Source: an uncultured Eubacteriales bacterium
GTDB taxonomy: Bacteria > Bacillota > Clostridia > TANB77 > UBA1234
Assembly (NCBI GenBank): GCA_949283575.1
Contig: CASDSU010000017.1
Location: forward strand, 1-38,891
Direction of reading: 5' to 3'
DNA length: 38,891 nucleotides
This document shows, piece by piece, positions 18,048 to 25,673 of the stretch (the stretch's first letter is position 1; each line of letters starts with the position of its first letter). Under the pieces are notes generated by a model. It saw only the letters and a list, made by a program, of their open reading frames with translations, ran no database searches and was not told where the DNA came from. A program made the position numbers and the translations under genes.

Positions 18048-18076
18048 TTGATTTTATTATTTATTATAGATACAAT
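18048..18076 (+). promoter_or_regulatory. Candidate promoter of the transglutaminase/SLH gene
   Basis: TTGATT (18048-18053), 17 bases, TACAAT (18071-18076); then GAAAGGGG as ribosome site ahead of ATG 18109. Confidence 0.6.
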
Positions 18077-18108
18077 AATAATAGTATACGAGCGAAAGGG
18101 GTTCACTA

Positions 18109-19704
18109 ATGAAGAAATTTTCTAAAATTTTGTTATTAGCTTCACTTTTAATTACTACATTAGCAGGTTCGGTATTTGCTAATGAGAATCAATATATTCT
18201 TACAAAAGAAATGGTTTATGAGAGCACAAGAAAAGTTGCATTACCTTCAGGTTTTGTTGAAGTTTTAATAGGAAATACAAATTTTACACAATATCAAAAA
18301 GATAATGAAATTATGATTACACCATTACCTGATGAAATTAGAGAAGATGAATATGGAAATCAGTATGCATATTTTGATATTACAGGTTTATTACCTGGAC
18401 AAAAATTTAAGGTAACAATAAAGAGAGATTCTGAAATTCAAGTGTATGAGCAAATAATTCCTACGAGAAGTGATACAGAAATAAATTCTGAAACAGAAAT
18501 GTATCTTGAACCTTCTAAAAAAATAGAGTCTGATGATCCAGAGTTAATAGCTAAAGCTAAAGAATTGACAGAAGGAATAACTACTGATTATAAAAAAGCA
18601 CAAGCAATATTTGAGTATGTGAATGTTAACATGTCATATGATACATCTACGATGTATGCTAATAAAGGCTCAATATCAGCTCTTAAAAGTATGAGAGGTG
18701 TTTGTGAAGAATTTACAACGTTATTTGTTGCTATGTGTAGAGCTCTTGACATACCTGCTAGAGCGGTGGAAGGATATAAATTAGAAGATGTGTACGCGAG
18801 TGGTGACACAAATAATAAGAGCGGAGATGATTTATATCTTGGAAAAGGAATAGTAAACCACGTATGGGCTGAGATATACTTAGCAGAGTTTGGTTGGGTT
18901 CCTGTTGAACCAACTGTTATATATACAGTTAATGGAGAAAGAAAGCCATATCTAGATTCATTCTGTAAATTAGAAACACCAGAGTATATGTCAATTGGTA
19001 TATATAATCCAGATAGAGCTAATAGAAGAATTAAAGGTGTAGAAGAAGTTAAATATGATGAGAATATTATTTTGAAAGACAAAATCGCACCTGAAGCACA
19101 AAATACTTTTCAAGATATAGCTCATGTTAATTGGGCAGTAAAAGATATTCAAACATTATATGCAAAGGGAGTAGTAAAAGGTTATTCTGAATATGAATAT
19201 AGACCAGATAACAGCATTTCTAGAATTGAATTTATAACAATGTTATCAAGAGTTTTAAAATATTATGATACTCAATATGAAGAACGAGGTTTAGTATATT
19301 ATTATCCGGATTATGATGAAACTACTCATTGGTCAAAAGAAGAGTATGATTTCTTACTTAGATGTTATCAAATAATAAACCCAAGTGATCTTTCATCAAT
19401 TGGATTTGATGCCTTATCAGATGTATTTGGAACAGGTGCTTTAAATCCAGATAAGGCAATAACAAGAGCAGAAGTTGTTGCATTGATGGATATGTTTTTA
19501 GATTCATCAACAGATTCGTCAATATCATTTTCGGATGTTAATTGGTCAACAAATTTCAGAAGTAGCATTGAAAAAGCTGCGGCAAATGGTTTAATAAATG
19601 GTTACCCAGATGGTACTTTTAGACCAAACGATTCTATAACAAGGGCTGAAATGGCGGCGATATTAGGAAGATATATATCAGGAAATGTTTATAGTATGAA
19701 TTAA
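18109..19704 (+). CDS. Transglutaminase-like surface protein with SLH anchor
   Basis: 531 residues. A signal peptide is clear (MKKFSKILLLASLLITTLAGSVFAN). Residues about 150-275 form a transglutaminase-like cysteine peptidase fold: catalytic Cys in SMRGVCEEFTTLFVAMCRAL near 198, His in NHVWAEIYL near 250, and the third position in GWVPVEPT near 267. That last position is Glu where most members have Asp. Three SLH motifs follow from about 333 (FQDIAHVNWAVKDIQTLYAK; a central diverged one; NGYPDGTFRPNDSITRAEMA). The family includes peptidases and cross-linking enzymes acting on wall or surface proteins; which activity applies here is not known. It ends in a 12-bp hairpin terminator at 19728-19765. 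Confidence 0.9.
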   Translation: MKKFSKILLLASLLITTLAGSVFANENQYILTKEMVYESTRKVALPSGFVEVLIGNTNFTQYQKDNEIMITPLPDEIREDEYGNQYAYFDITGLLPGQKFKVTIKRDSEIQVYEQIIPTRSDTEINSETEMYLEPSKKIESDDPELIAKAKELTEGITTDYKKAQAIFEYVNVNMSYDTSTMYANKGSISALKSMRGVCEEFTTLFVAMCRALDIPARAVEGYKLEDVYASGDTNNKSGDDLYLGKGIVNHVWAEIYLAEFGWVPVEPTVIYTVNGERKPYLDSFCKLETPEYMSIGIYNPDRANRRIKGVEEVKYDENIILKDKIAPEAQNTFQDIAHVNWAVKDIQTLYAKGVVKGYSEYEYRPDNSISRIEFITMLSRVLKYYDTQYEERGLVYYYPDYDETTHWSKEEYDFLLRCYQIINPSDLSSIGFDALSDVFGTGALNPDKAITRAEVVALMDMFLDSSTDSSISFSDVNWSTNFRSSIEKAAANGLINGYPDGTFRPNDSITRAEMAAILGRYISGNVYSMN

Positions 19705-19727
19705 TTAAGAAGTTAAATAAAATAATC

Positions 19728-19765
19728 AGATATGATGTATTACTTTCAATACATCATATTTGTTT
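19728..19765 (+). terminator. Intrinsic terminator after the transglutaminase/SLH gene
   Basis: ATATGATGTATT pairs perfectly with AATACATCATAT around a 6-base loop, followed by a T-rich stretch. Confidence 0.85.
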
Positions 19766-19800
19766 ATTAAGAAAAAATATGTAATAAAGAAGGAGCAAAG

Positions 19801-20685
19801 ATGTATAAATTTGTAGCGATTGATATAGACGGTACTTTGCTAAATTCAATGGGGAAATTATCTGAACGAACTAAAGAGGCCGTGAGAAGAGTTATAAATA
19901 ATGGAGTAAAAGTTGTTCTTACATCAGGTAGAGTGACTAATTCTGCAAAACAAATCGCAGATGAAATAAACTCAGATAGATATATGATTTGTGATAATGG
20001 TGCGTCAATATATGATAGAAGTGAAGATAAAGTGATTTTTGAAGCGCATATTGATAGAGCAACGGTGCTTCAAATATTAGATACATGTATAGAAAATAAT
20101 ATATATTACATGGTTTTTACTCCTAAAAGAATAATTGTTAAAGATCTAAAGCATATGGCGCTAGCTTTTTACAGGCAACGTCATAATTGTAATGATGAAT
20201 CAACAGGAATAAATGAAATAGTATATGGTGGAAGAGAATACATAGAAGAGATTGATGAATCTTTTACACGAATTATAGTTTGTGATCAAGATAGACCTGT
20301 TTATAATTCAATTGTGAATAAGTTAAAGGCATATGAAAATGTAGATTTAATGGCAGCTCCACATGTATCAAATAAGAAGATAGTGGAAAATGGGAAAGAA
20401 ATTTTTCTTAGTTATAGTTATGCCGAATTATTACCTAAAAATACAAATAAGTGGATTGCTATAAAGATGCTAATTGAACAGTTAAATATTAAGCCAAGTG
20501 AGGTTATAGCTATAGGAGATAATTTTAATGATATAGAAATGATAAAACATGCAGGTTTAGGTGTTGCTATGAATAATGGATCACCAGTAGCTAAGGAGGT
20601 TGCAATGGTAGTTGCACCATCGAATGATATGGATGGGGTAGCAACAGTATTAGAACAATATATTTTAGCTAATAATAGGTATTAA
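19801..20685 (+). CDS. Cof-type HAD hydrolase (phosphatase)
   Basis: 294 residues from ATG 19801, with AAGGAG about nine bases upstream. Motif I is DIDGT (nucleophile D8, acid D10), motif II is the TSGR serine near 41, motif III is the lysine of KWIAIKMLIEQL, and motif IV is IAIGDNFNDIEMI near 236-248. The large C2-type cap between motifs II and III marks the Cof/YidA subfamily, which dephosphorylates sugar phosphates, FMN or PLP; the substrate is not predictable. The gene is intact and is immediately followed by a palindromic repeat element, which may end its transcript. Confidence 0.92.
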   Translation: MYKFVAIDIDGTLLNSMGKLSERTKEAVRRVINNGVKVVLTSGRVTNSAKQIADEINSDRYMICDNGASIYDRSEDKVIFEAHIDRATVLQILDTCIENNIYYMVFTPKRIIVKDLKHMALAFYRQRHNCNDESTGINEIVYGGREYIEEIDESFTRIIVCDQDRPVYNSIVNKLKAYENVDLMAAPHVSNKKIVENGKEIFLSYSYAELLPKNTNKWIAIKMLIEQLNIKPSEVIAIGDNFNDIEMIKHAGLGVAMNNGSPVAKEVAMVVAPSNDMDGVATVLEQYILANNRY

Positions 20686-20691
20686 AAAATT

Positions 20692-20880
20692 GGAAATTGG
20701 GACGGTTCCTTTTTCAAAATTCAGCGAAAACAAACAAAAAAAGTATTGTTTTTAAGCCTCGGACAACTCATTATTCATTGCAAACATGATGCAATGAAAA
20801 TGAGAACTCGGCGACAAAAAACAATACTTTTTGCTGTCTTAAACAGTTTATATTTTGGAAAAAGGAACCGTCCCAATTTT
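20692..20880. repeat. Palindromic (MITE-like) element, about 190 bp
   Basis: The whole element folds on itself. The outer arms at 20694-20720 and 20852-20879 match at 27 of 28 positions (core GGGACGGTTCCTTTTT). Inner arms of 16 bp at 20738-20753 and 20817-20832 are perfect. The apex arms at 20767-20782 and 20790-20804 close on a 7-base loop. It carries no ORF. It fills the space between a plus-strand gene ending at 20685 and a minus-strand gene ending at 20884, where it could terminate both. Shorter relatives lie at 28383-28439 and 23651-23677. Confidence 0.85.
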
Positions 20881-20883
20881 TAT

Positions 20884-21150
20884 TTATTGCTCGTTTATTT
20901 TATATGATGAATTGCAAATTGGACAAGCAGCAGGTGAATTAATACCAATATGAGTATGGCCACACTTGCTACAAACCCAAACAATATTTTTTGTTAAATT
21001 AAACGTCTTTCTAGAAGAAGTAACTTCTTCAGATATTTGTGTCTCTTGGATAGGTTTTAATTCCTTAGATATATTTGTAAAAAGATTAGAAAAGGACAAA
21101 TTTTTACCTGCCAAGAAAAAGTGTTTTTCGTAAGTTGATGTATGACTCAT
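20884..21150 (-). CDS. Rubredoxin-like zinc-ribbon small protein
   Basis: 88 residues. The ATG at 21148-21150 is used because AAAGGAGGGAGC lies just upstream on the minus strand; a longer in-frame TTG start would overlap that ribosome site. The first 50 residues are unremarkable. The C-terminus (about 58-85) is WVCSKCGHTHIGINSPAACPICNSSY, a pair of CxxC knuckles as in the rubredoxin domain at the end of rubrerythrins. It lacks the four-helix ferritin-like di-iron domain, so it is not a complete rubrerythrin. A metal-binding role is inferred; the function is unknown. Confidence 0.78.
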   Translation of the reverse strand: MSHTSTYEKHFFLAGKNLSFSNLFTNISKELKPIQETQISEEVTSSRKTFNLTKNIVWVCSKCGHTHIGINSPAACPICNSSYKINEQ

Positions 21151-21252
21151 TAAGCTCCCTCCTTTCAAACTAGCAAAAATATTATATCATATTTTTCCAT
21201 TTATGTATATATCTTGGAGATATAAAATATAATAAGACAAGGAGGTAAAAAT

Positions 21253-21639
21253 ATGGAAAATAAAGGGAATATTTTTTTGATTACAAAAGGAGTTTTTGTG
21301 GGATATTTACTTACAATTATTCAAATTTTAGTTTATTCAATAATATTAGCTAATACATCTGTTTCTGAAAAAACAATACCGATATGTGTCTTTATATTTA
21401 GTGTTTTAAGTGTTTTTATAGCAAGTTCAATTGTTTGTATAAAAATAAAAGAAAATGGATTGAAAAATGGAGGATTAGTAGGATTATTTTACATACTTAT
21501 AATTTATATAATAGGTAGTATTCTTTCAGGTAGTTTTTCCTTGACAACGTATTCAATAACAACGATAATATTTAACATATTGCTTCGGAATGATAGGTGG
21601 AATCGTTGGGGTAAATATGTCAAGATAACTGTTGAATAA
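21253..21639 (+). pseudogene. TIGR04086-like membrane protein with a C-terminal frameshift
   Basis: ATG 21253 has AAGGAGGT upstream. Four hydrophobic segments of the TIGR04086 type are present (residues about 8-32, 42-62, 74-96, 98-112), with GGLVGLFYILIIYIIGSIL as the recognisable core. In the open frame the protein ends in a charged tail, RNDRWNRWGKYVKITVE. One base out of frame, from about 21588, the sequence reads GMIGGIVGVNMSR and stops at 21626-21628. That matches the glycine-rich ending expected of this family. A single inserted base near 21586-21588 explains it. The lesion affects only the last helix, so a partly functional protein cannot be excluded. Confidence 0.65.
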
Positions 21640-21695
21640 GACAAATACAATATTATATAATAATTTTGTTAATAAACATGAAAGAGGTTGATTTT

Positions 21696-22376
21696 ATGAT
21701 AACGTATGAAGAGATTAAGAATGATGAAGAAATAAAAATATTAATAGAAACTGTAGAAAGACAACTAGTTGAACTAGGATATACAGAGCATGGTTTAAGA
21801 CATGTATGTTTAGTTGCAGAAAGAGCAAGTACAATACTTAGAGAATTAGGTTATTCAGAAAGAATATGTGAGCTTGCAAGAATTGCGGGATATATGCATG
21901 ATATTGGAAATGCTGTTAATAGAAATGATCATGCACATACAGGTGCATATATTGCATATAATCTTTTAAAAGAAAGAGGAATAGATTTAAAAGAAGCTGC
22001 AGAAATTATGATGGCTATAGGAAATCATGATGAAGGAACAGGAACTGCTGTAAGTCCAATATCTGCTGCACTTATTCTAGCAGATAAATCAGATGTTCAT
22101 AGAACAAGAGTTAGAAGTGGAAATAAATCTAGATTCGATATACATGATCGTGTAAATTATGCAGTAGAAGAAGCTAAGATAGAAGTTGTAGATGCTCCTA
22201 ATGGATTTCATAATTGTAAAAAAGAGGTAATACTTCGTTTAAAAATAGATACAGAAATTTGTCCAGTAATAAAGTATTTTGAGATATTCTTGCAAAGAAT
22301 GCTGATGTGCAAAAATGCTGCAAGTTATCTTGGAATATGGTTTCACTTAGAAATAAACGGTTCAACACTTCTTTAA
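21696..22376 (+). CDS. HD-domain phosphohydrolase
   Basis: 226 residues from ATG 21696, nine bases after AAAGAGGT; upstream in-frame codons have no ribosome site. Metal ligands of the HD fold are visible: H36 (GLRHVC), H68-D69 (GYMHDIGN), the histidine pair in DHAHTGAYIA and NHDEG, and a late Asp in ILADKSDVHR. Such proteins are Mn2+/Fe2+-dependent phosphohydrolases of nucleotides or related substrates; the substrate here is unknown. It lies 57 bases after the TIGR04086-like gene. It ends in a hairpin shared with tyrS on the other strand. Confidence 0.85.
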   Translation: MITYEEIKNDEEIKILIETVERQLVELGYTEHGLRHVCLVAERASTILRELGYSERICELARIAGYMHDIGNAVNRNDHAHTGAYIAYNLLKERGIDLKEAAEIMMAIGNHDEGTGTAVSPISAALILADKSDVHRTRVRSGNKSRFDIHDRVNYAVEEAKIEVVDAPNGFHNCKKEVILRLKIDTEICPVIKYFEIFLQRMLMCKNAASYLGIWFHLEINGSTLL

Positions 22377-22384
22377 AAAATAAG

Positions 22385-22416
22385 TTTAAAGGACGCCTTT
22401 AAGGGCGTCCTTTTTA
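22385..22416. terminator. Bidirectional intrinsic terminator
   Basis: AAAGGACGCC pairs with GGGCGTCCTTT across a TTTAA loop, with T and A runs on either side. It separates the HD-domain gene from convergent tyrS. Confidence 0.92.
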
Positions 22417-22420
22417 CGTA

Positions 22421-23626
22421 TTATTTCATTTCAACTTTATGGAATGTTTTCTTTCCTTTTTTGATAATTATATGTTCATCAATCTTTTTAATCATATAAT
22501 TTGAATCCGTTATTTTTTCATCGTCAATTGAAATTCCACCTTGATCTATTAAAATTCTCGCTTGTCCTTTTGAAGGTGCAAGCTTTGTTTGAACTAATAA
22601 ATCTGTAATTGAAATAGGTAATGAATCAATCACCGTTGTAGGCATACTAGCTATATCACCTTGACCACCGAACAATGCAGCAGCAGCGGCTTCAGCTTGT
22701 TTTGCTTTTTCTTCGCCATGAACAATTTTAGTTATTTCATAAGCTAATACTTTTTTAGCTTCATTGATTTTTTCGCCCTCAACATTGCATAGGCTTTCTA
22801 TTTCATCCATTGGTAAGAATGTTAACAAGCACATTACATTTCTTACGTCAGCATCTGCAATATTTCTGAAGTACTGGTAAAATTCGTATGGTGATGTTTT
22901 ATTTTCATCAAGCCATAAAGCACCTTTTACTGTTTTTCCCATTTTAACACCTTCAGTAGTTGTTAAAAGTTTAAATGTAAGACCGAAAGCAGTGCCGCGT
23001 TCCATTCTTCTAATTAAATCAGCACCTGCCAAAATATTAGACCATTGATCGTTTCCGCCAAGTTCTAAGCTACAATTATATTTTTTGTATAAAACTAAGA
23101 AATCATAAGCTTGCATAAGCATGTAGTTAAATTCAAGGAATGACAAGCCTTTTTCCAATCTTTTTTTGAAGCATTCCGCTGTAAGCATTTGATTAACAGA
23201 GAAGTGACATCCGATATCTCTGATGAAATCAACATAATTTAATTTTAAAAGCCAATCTGCATTATTAACAATAACAGCGGCATTATCACCCTCGAAGCTA
23301 ACAAATTTAGACAATTGTTTTTTGAAACATTCAACATTATGTTCGATTGTTTCTTTAGTCATCATAGAACGCATATCCGTTCTGCCAGAAGGATCACCAA
23401 TCATAGCAGTACCGCCACCAATAAGAATAATTGGCTTATGTCCAGCTTTTTGCATATGAGATGCAACCATCATTGAAACGAAATGACCAACATGCAAACT
23501 ATCAGCAGTAGGGTCAAAACCAATGTAAAAAGCAACTTTTTCTTTTTCAAACCAATCTCTTAAACCATCGTGAGTAACTTGCTCTATGTAACCTCTTTCT
23601 TCTAAAACATCGTAAACATTTCTCAT
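22421..23626 (-). CDS. tyrS: Tyrosyl-tRNA synthetase
   Basis: 401 residues from ATG at 23624-23626 (AAAGGTGG upstream on the minus strand). A longer in-frame extension runs into a repeat and is rejected. It is a class I enzyme charging tRNA-Tyr with tyrosine. The HIGH signature is HVGH at residues 45-48 ([13 protein letters not shown]). The KMSKS-type loop is [11 protein letters not shown] near 229-233. The tyrosine-binding [12 protein letters not shown] and GGNDQW motifs are present. The C-terminal 60 residues are an S4 RNA-binding domain ([20 protein letters not shown]). No T-box leader is visible upstream, which is unusual for a Firmicutes tyrS. Instead, a palindromic repeat (23651-23677) lies within the leader. 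Confidence 0.96.
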   Translation of the reverse strand: MRNVYDVLEERGYIEQVTHDGLRDWFEKEKVAFYIGFDPTADSLHVGHFVSMMVASHMQKAGHKPIILIGGGTAMIGDPSGRTDMRSMMTKETIEHNVECFKKQLSKFVSFEGDNAAVIVNNADWLLKLNYVDFIRDIGCHFSVNQMLTAECFKKRLEKGLSFLEFNYMLMQAYDFLVLYKKYNCSLELGGNDQWSNILAGADLIRRMERGTAFGLTFKLLTTTEGVKMGKTVKGALWLDENKTSPYEFYQYFRNIADADVRNVMCLLTFLPMDEIESLCNVEGEKINEAKKVLAYEITKIVHGEEKAKQAEAAAAALFGGQGDIASMPTTVIDSLPISITDLLVQTKLAPSKGQARILIDQGGISIDDEKITDSNYMIKKIDEHIIIKKGKKTFHKVEMK

Positions 23627-23650
23627 AAAAAAACCACCTTTCAAAATTTG

Positions 23651-23677
23651 TGGACAAGGGGACGGTTCTTTTGTCCA
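23651..23677. repeat. Short palindromic repeat in the tyrS leader
   Basis: TGGACAA and TTGTCCA arms enclose GGGGACGGTTCTT. It shares the GGGACGGTTC core with the elements at 20692 and 28383 and the arms with the prfB terminator at 7962-7988. Confidence 0.7.
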
Positions 23678-23700
23678 TTTTTGTCCAGCTTTACCTAACA

Positions 23701-23728
23701 AAAAAGAGTCGTTATAGACTCTTTAATA
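23701..23728 (-). terminator. Intrinsic terminator upstream of tyrS
   Basis: On the minus strand AAAGAGTC pairs with GACTCTTT, followed by T residues. It ends the transcript of the zinc-ribbon/HTH gene, so tyrS has its own promoter. Confidence 0.8.
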
Positions 23729-23747
23729 TTCCTTATATAGATCTAAT

Positions 23748-24005
23748 TTAATATTGAATAGAACTAAATGATGTTGGATTAATTTCTGAGCTCATATAAT
23801 CGTTATCTTGCATATATTTTTGTATTGACTTAGGAGAAACACCTGTTGTAGCAGAAACTGCTGATATTGAATCAAAAGATGCATTCTCGTCAAAATAAGT
23901 TTTTAATAAAGTCATATCGTAATTAGCTTTGTTAGCGCATGAACTGCAAAGTGTTGCTTCTGATGTGATAAAAGAACCACAATTTGAACATTTTTTTATC
24001 TCCAT
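23748..24005 (-). CDS. Small zinc-ribbon/helix-turn-helix protein (YvyF/TIGR03826-like)
   Basis: 85 residues from ATG 24003-24005, with TGGAGGAATT upstream on its strand. An N-terminal zinc ribbon (IKKCSNCGS...LCSSCANK) is followed by a winged-helix-like stretch (SISAVSATTGVSPKSIQKYMQDNDYM) reminiscent of MerR-type DNA-recognition helices. The arrangement matches the flagellar-operon protein YvyF, but no flagellar genes are visible in this window, so only the architecture is claimed. Own promoter and terminator; monocistronic. Confidence 0.7.
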   Translation of the reverse strand: MEIKKCSNCGSFITSEATLCSSCANKANYDMTLLKTYFDENASFDSISAVSATTGVSPKSIQKYMQDNDYMSSEINPTSFSSIQY

Positions 24006-24078
24006 AATAATTCCTCCAATCATATGTTTAGTGTTCCTTATAAATGCAAATTTATTACTGTTTCATAAACTTTAGACG

Positions 24079-24107
24079 ATTATATCATATGATAATTTGA
24101 TATGCAA
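24079..24107 (-). promoter_or_regulatory. Promoter of the zinc-ribbon/HTH gene
   Basis: On the minus strand TTGCAT (24107-24102), 17 bases, TATAAT (24084-24079). Confidence 0.7.
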
Positions 24108-24127
24108 GATTATACCTTAGCGTAAAG

Positions 24128-24156
24128 TTGACTTTTTTGCTCAAAATTGATATAGT
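24128..24156 (+). promoter_or_regulatory. Promoter of the prepilin peptidase-rnhA operon
   Basis: TTGACT (24128-24133), 17 bases, TATAGT (24151-24156). It is divergent from the promoter at 24079-24107. Confidence 0.7.
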
Positions 24157-24215
24157 TTAGGAAGTTATGGTATCATTTAAATACTAAATTAATGATGAAG
24201 TAAGGAAGGTTTAAG

Positions 24216-24935
24216 ATGTTAGAAATTTTTTTAGATGCAATGGTAGTTTTATTTGGATTAGTAATTTCGCCATTTATGGTAGGATTAGTAGATATGTTCT
24301 GTGATGAAGAGAAAATTACTTTTAAGTCTATTTATGAGAAAAAAAGATTTGATCCTAAATATGCTACAATAACACCGATAGCTTTATTAATATTGTTTAT
24401 AAAGTTTGGATTAACATATCAATTTGGTGTTTACGCATTTTTGACAATTATTTTGATAATGGATGCATTTGCTGATATAAAAGCTCAAATAATACCTAAT
24501 GGTTTGAATTTTGTTGGCTTTTTAGTGGGTGCGGTTTTGATATATTATACACTTATTAAAGACGCGATGTTGGGAATTGATATGTTGGGTGGAATGCTTA
24601 CAGGCGCTGGTATTTTTGGACTTATTGCATTAGTTGCCTATGTGATATACAAAAAAGAAGGTATGGGACTTGGTGATGTTAAATTAATGGGAATGCTTGG
24701 CATGTTCTTTGGAGTATTTAATACAATTCAAATATTTGTACTTTCTTTTACTATTGGAGCAGTTGCAAGCATTATTCTTATTGCGACTAAAATAAAAAAG
24801 GCTAATGATTATATGGCATTTGGACCTTTTATTGTTGTTGCAAGCTTTATAACAATGTTTGTACCATATACTATAATGTTTCCAAATTACTTGAATTTTA
24901 TAAATTCGTTGTGTAATTTAATTTCAATCGGTTAA
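24216..24935 (+). CDS. Type IV prepilin peptidase (A24 family)
   Basis: 239 residues, polytopic with about seven hydrophobic segments. The two catalytic aspartates of the A24 aspartyl proteases are present: ADIKAQIIPNG near 86-96 and the GxGD motif KKEGMGLGDVKLMGMLG near 146-162. The family cleaves class III leader peptides of pilin-like proteins at the inner face of the membrane. The N-terminal part is short (about 70 residues) and lacks the CxxC...CxxC zinc motif of the N-methylating domain, so methylation by this protein is doubtful. First gene of a five-gene operon. No pilin genes occur in the window, so its substrates lie elsewhere. Confidence 0.88.
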   Translation: MLEIFLDAMVVLFGLVISPFMVGLVDMFCDEEKITFKSIYEKKRFDPKYATITPIALLILFIKFGLTYQFGVYAFLTIILIMDAFADIKAQIIPNGLNFVGFLVGAVLIYYTLIKDAMLGIDMLGGMLTGAGIFGLIALVAYVIYKKEGMGLGDVKLMGMLGMFFGVFNTIQIFVLSFTIGAVASIILIATKIKKANDYMAFGPFIVVASFITMFVPYTIMFPNYLNFINSLCNLISIG

Positions 24936-24952
24936 ATAAATGGGAGGTTAAC

Positions 24953-25639
24953 GTGGGAATAATAAAGACTAAAGATGAAATTGAAAAATTAAGAAGAGCA
25001 GCTTTACTGGGTGATAGATGTTTTGAGCATATTTGTAATTTTATAAAAGCAGGAATGACAGAAATACAAGTGGCGAAAGAGATAGATGATTTTTTTGTGA
25101 AGAATGGTTCTAGTGGAGTTTCTTTTGATACTATTGTAGGTGCAGGAAAAAATTCAGCACAAATTCATTCTACGCCAACAGACTATATAATTCAAAAACA
25201 AGACATTATATTGTTAGATTTTGGCTGTGTTTTAGACGGATATTGTTCTGACATGTCTAGAACAATATTTGTTGGTGAACCAACAGATAAGCAAAAAGAA
25301 ATCTATAAATTAGTTCAGGATGCACACTATAATGCAACAAAAAACATTAGAATAAAAGATATTGCTAAAAAAGCAGATGAGTACGGCAGAAAAAATATAC
25401 AAGAGGCCGGATTTGATTATGCACATGCTCTTGGACATGGTGTAGGAATCCAAGTCCATGAGAAGCCATTAATATCTTATAGAAGTGAAGAAATTTTAGA
25501 AGAAGATATGGTATTTACAATTGAACCAGGAATATATATAGAAAATGAATTTGGTGTTAGAATAGAAGATACAGGAGTCCTTACTCCAAATGGTGTTGAG
25601 TTATTTTCAAAATCTAAAAGAGAAATAATTATATTATAA
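24953..25639 (+). CDS. M24 metallopeptidase (Xaa-Pro aminopeptidase-like)
   Basis: 228 residues from GTG 24953, with GGGAGG nine bases upstream. It is a pita-bread fold with the five metal ligands in order: Asp in LLDFGCVLDGY, Asp in CSDMSRTIF, His in ALGHGVGIQVHE, Glu in TIEPGIYIE and Glu in RIEDTGVL. It lacks the N-terminal creatinase-type domain usual in PepP/PepQ. Its C-terminal half is closer to Xaa-Pro peptidases than to methionine aminopeptidase, but a methionine-aminopeptidase-like role cannot be excluded. Second gene of the operon, 17 bases after the prepilin peptidase gene. Confidence 0.88.
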   Translation: MGIIKTKDEIEKLRRAALLGDRCFEHICNFIKAGMTEIQVAKEIDDFFVKNGSSGVSFDTIVGAGKNSAQIHSTPTDYIIQKQDIILLDFGCVLDGYCSDMSRTIFVGEPTDKQKEIYKLVQDAHYNATKNIRIKDIAKKADEYGRKNIQEAGFDYAHALGHGVGIQVHEKPLISYRSEEILEEDMVFTIEPGIYIENEFGVRIEDTGVLTPNGVELFSKSKREIIIL

Positions 25640-25673
25640 GTCAGATAAAAACATTTTAGAATGGAGAATATGA

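Noticed and set aside
20884-21150. Complete rubrerythrin
   Set aside because: Only the rubredoxin-like ribbon is present; the di-iron four-helix domain is absent.
23627-23701. 25-residue N-terminal extension of tyrS
   Set aside because: It runs through the palindromic repeat; the standard TyrRS start with its own ribosome site is at 23626.
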